7,368 bases of DNA. Origin: JABDDM01 sp038240295 (GTDB lineage: Bacteria; Bacteroidota; Ignavibacteria; Palsa-1295). Below, one piece after another: positions 6,585 to 7,368 of the stretch. The notes under the pieces were generated by a model. The model worked only from the letters and a program-made list of their open reading frames with translations, was not told the origin of the DNA and made no database searches. How positions within the stretch are numbered: position 1 is the stretch's first letter; each line of letters opens with the position of its first letter. The stretch lies in the NCBI GenBank assembly GCA_038240295.1, contig JBBSDW010000152.1, positions 1 to 7,368 on the forward strand, written 5' to 3'. Position numbers and translations under genes: made by a program.

Positions 6585-7368
6585 GTTTTTCGCCAAATTC
6601 AGCGATCTCCTCCGATAGCCCTTCGAAGTCCTTCGGAACACGGACTGCAGGCATATCGCCATCCGTCAGGGCCGCCCACTGCATTTGAGCGACGATCATG
6701 ATTACCGAATCCTCACGTGAGACGAGCTTGAGTGAATCGATGACCTCTTTTGTTCTCACACGTCCCTCCTCAAAATTGCCAACGCTCATCCAGGCGTTCG
6801 CGCTAAGGAAATTTAGATAGGGAGCAAGCTCGGACTTGCTTGAAACGGTGAGCTTATCAACATACCTTGCACGGACGAGCGCAGTCATGCCGGCGTAGCT
6901 CTGATAAAAGAAATCTTTCCAATCAACAGTAGCATCCGCGCTCAGCGGTGTCGGCAGCAGTTTCGAATAAATGTAACTATCGATCAGAGATGCATCCGAT
7001 GCAGCGATCGTCGCGAGCGTTGAGAGATCGCTGACTGCCGCGAGCGTGTCGCCAGCAAGAAATTCTGTGATTGCCCGCGAGTTCAACGTTACGTACCAAT
7101 TCGCCGAATATTTCTTTGCATGTCGGTTGAGAATAGAAAGAGCGATCTCTGGATGGTGCAGATCGATCTGTGCATAGACTCTGCCAAGGAGCGCACTGCT
7201 TCGACCGGATTCGTTAAAGACCCTCGCGTACAAGCTGTCCGCTTCAGCGAACTTGTGCCGTTTCATGCTTGCGCCTGCCTCCTCCAGCATCAAGCCGATT
7301 CGCCGCAAGCAAGGCCGATAAAGTACGCTCGTATCGGCGACTCCGCTAAGCGTTCTGAGCGAATCGTA
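6544..7368 (-). CDS. TPR-like helical-repeat protein, C-terminal part (5' end outside window)
   Basis: The minus-strand frame is open to the window edge: 20 sense codons lie before the TTG at 7308, so the real start is beyond 7368. The visible part is about 274 residues, almost all predicted helix. The stretch counted from the TTG, residues 12-33 (GASMKRHKFAEADSLYARVF) and onward to GRVYAQIDLHHPEIALSILNRH (42-63), has the spacing of A, L, Y and A at helix contacts seen in tetratricopeptide repeats. A second repeat-like pair is AITEFLAGDTLAAVSDL (79-95), and SANAWMSVGNFEEGRVRTKEVI (169-190) is a third. The repeats are degenerate and I cannot number them safely. Such proteins are usually scaffolds. 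No catalytic motif is visible, and there is no membrane segment in this part. The 3' end overlaps the yigZ-like gene by 41 bp. Function unknown. The missing N terminus could hold a signal peptide or another domain. Confidence 0.7.
   Translation of the reverse strand, partial: YDSLRTLSGVADTSVLYRPCLRRIGLMLEEAGASMKRHKFAEADSLYARVFNESGRSSALLGRVYAQIDLHHPEIALSILNRHAKKYSANWYVTLNSRAITEFLAGDTLAAVSDLSTLATIAASDASLIDSYIYSKLLPTPLSADATVDWKDFFYQSYAGMTALVRARYVDKLTVSSKSELAPYLNFLSANAWMSVGNFEEGRVRTKEVIDSLKLVSREDSVIMIVAQMQWAALTDGDMPAVRVPKDFEGLSEEIAEFGEKLKYLRSIGYSLVH
6563..6574. repeat. Perfect 12 bp palindrome inside the yigZ/helical-repeat overlap
   Basis: CCGATCGATCGG is its own reverse complement and contains two overlapping GATC sites. 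It lies in the stretch coding on both strands, 11 bases before a run of five T at 6586-6590. As RNA it could form only a short 4 bp stem with a TCGA loop, so it is a poor intrinsic terminator, but it is the only hairpin-plus-T arrangement I noticed at a convergent junction. Confidence 0.35.

Noticed and set aside
6544..6590. Intrinsic terminator at the yigZ end
   Set aside because: The palindrome gives at most a 4 bp stem and the T run is 11 bases away, so it is not a credible stem-loop-U-tract terminator.

Overview
The window is a dense stretch of bacterial chromosome, roughly half G+C by eye, with seven protein-coding genes, two cut by the window ends. I see no RNA gene, insertion sequence, CRISPR array or phage gene. 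Recognisable bshA points to a bacillithiol-making bacterium. With mostly weak Shine-Dalgarno sequences, a GT-C/GT4 glycan setting and the overall look of the proteins, this suggests the Bacteroidota/Chlorobiota side of the tree (Ignavibacteria- or Kapabacteria-like). That placement is an inference, not something the sequence proves.

Layout. (1) Positions 2-1171, plus strand: the C-terminal half of a multi-spanning membrane protein of the GT-C/GT39 glycosyltransferase type. (2) Positions 1151-3894, minus strand: a tight three-gene operon, in transcription order a GT4 glycosyltransferase, a class I SAM methyltransferase and a second class I SAM methyltransferase, with a 3 bp gap and then an ATGA overlap. 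It looks like a small glycan or glycolipid building and methyl-capping set. (3) Positions 4004-4714 (possibly from 3974), plus strand: a stand-alone FAD/NAD(P) oxidoreductase of the ferredoxin-reductase fold, divergent from the operon. (4) Positions 4711-5874, minus strand: bshA, the first enzyme of bacillithiol synthesis. (5) Positions 5964-6584, plus strand: a YigZ/IMPACT family protein, divergent from bshA. (6) Positions 6544-7368, minus strand: the C-terminal part of a TPR-like helical-repeat protein, cut by the window end.

The genes alternate in strand. All three tail-to-tail junctions overlap in coding sequence (21, 4 and 41 bp), so no intergenic terminators exist there. The two head-to-head junctions have only about 80-110 bp each. 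Nothing forces the units to act together. The operon and the GT-C gene fit cell-envelope glycan assembly, bshA serves thiol redox balance, and the oxidoreductase is a general redox module of unknown partner. The tetramer GATC is markedly over-represented across the whole window.
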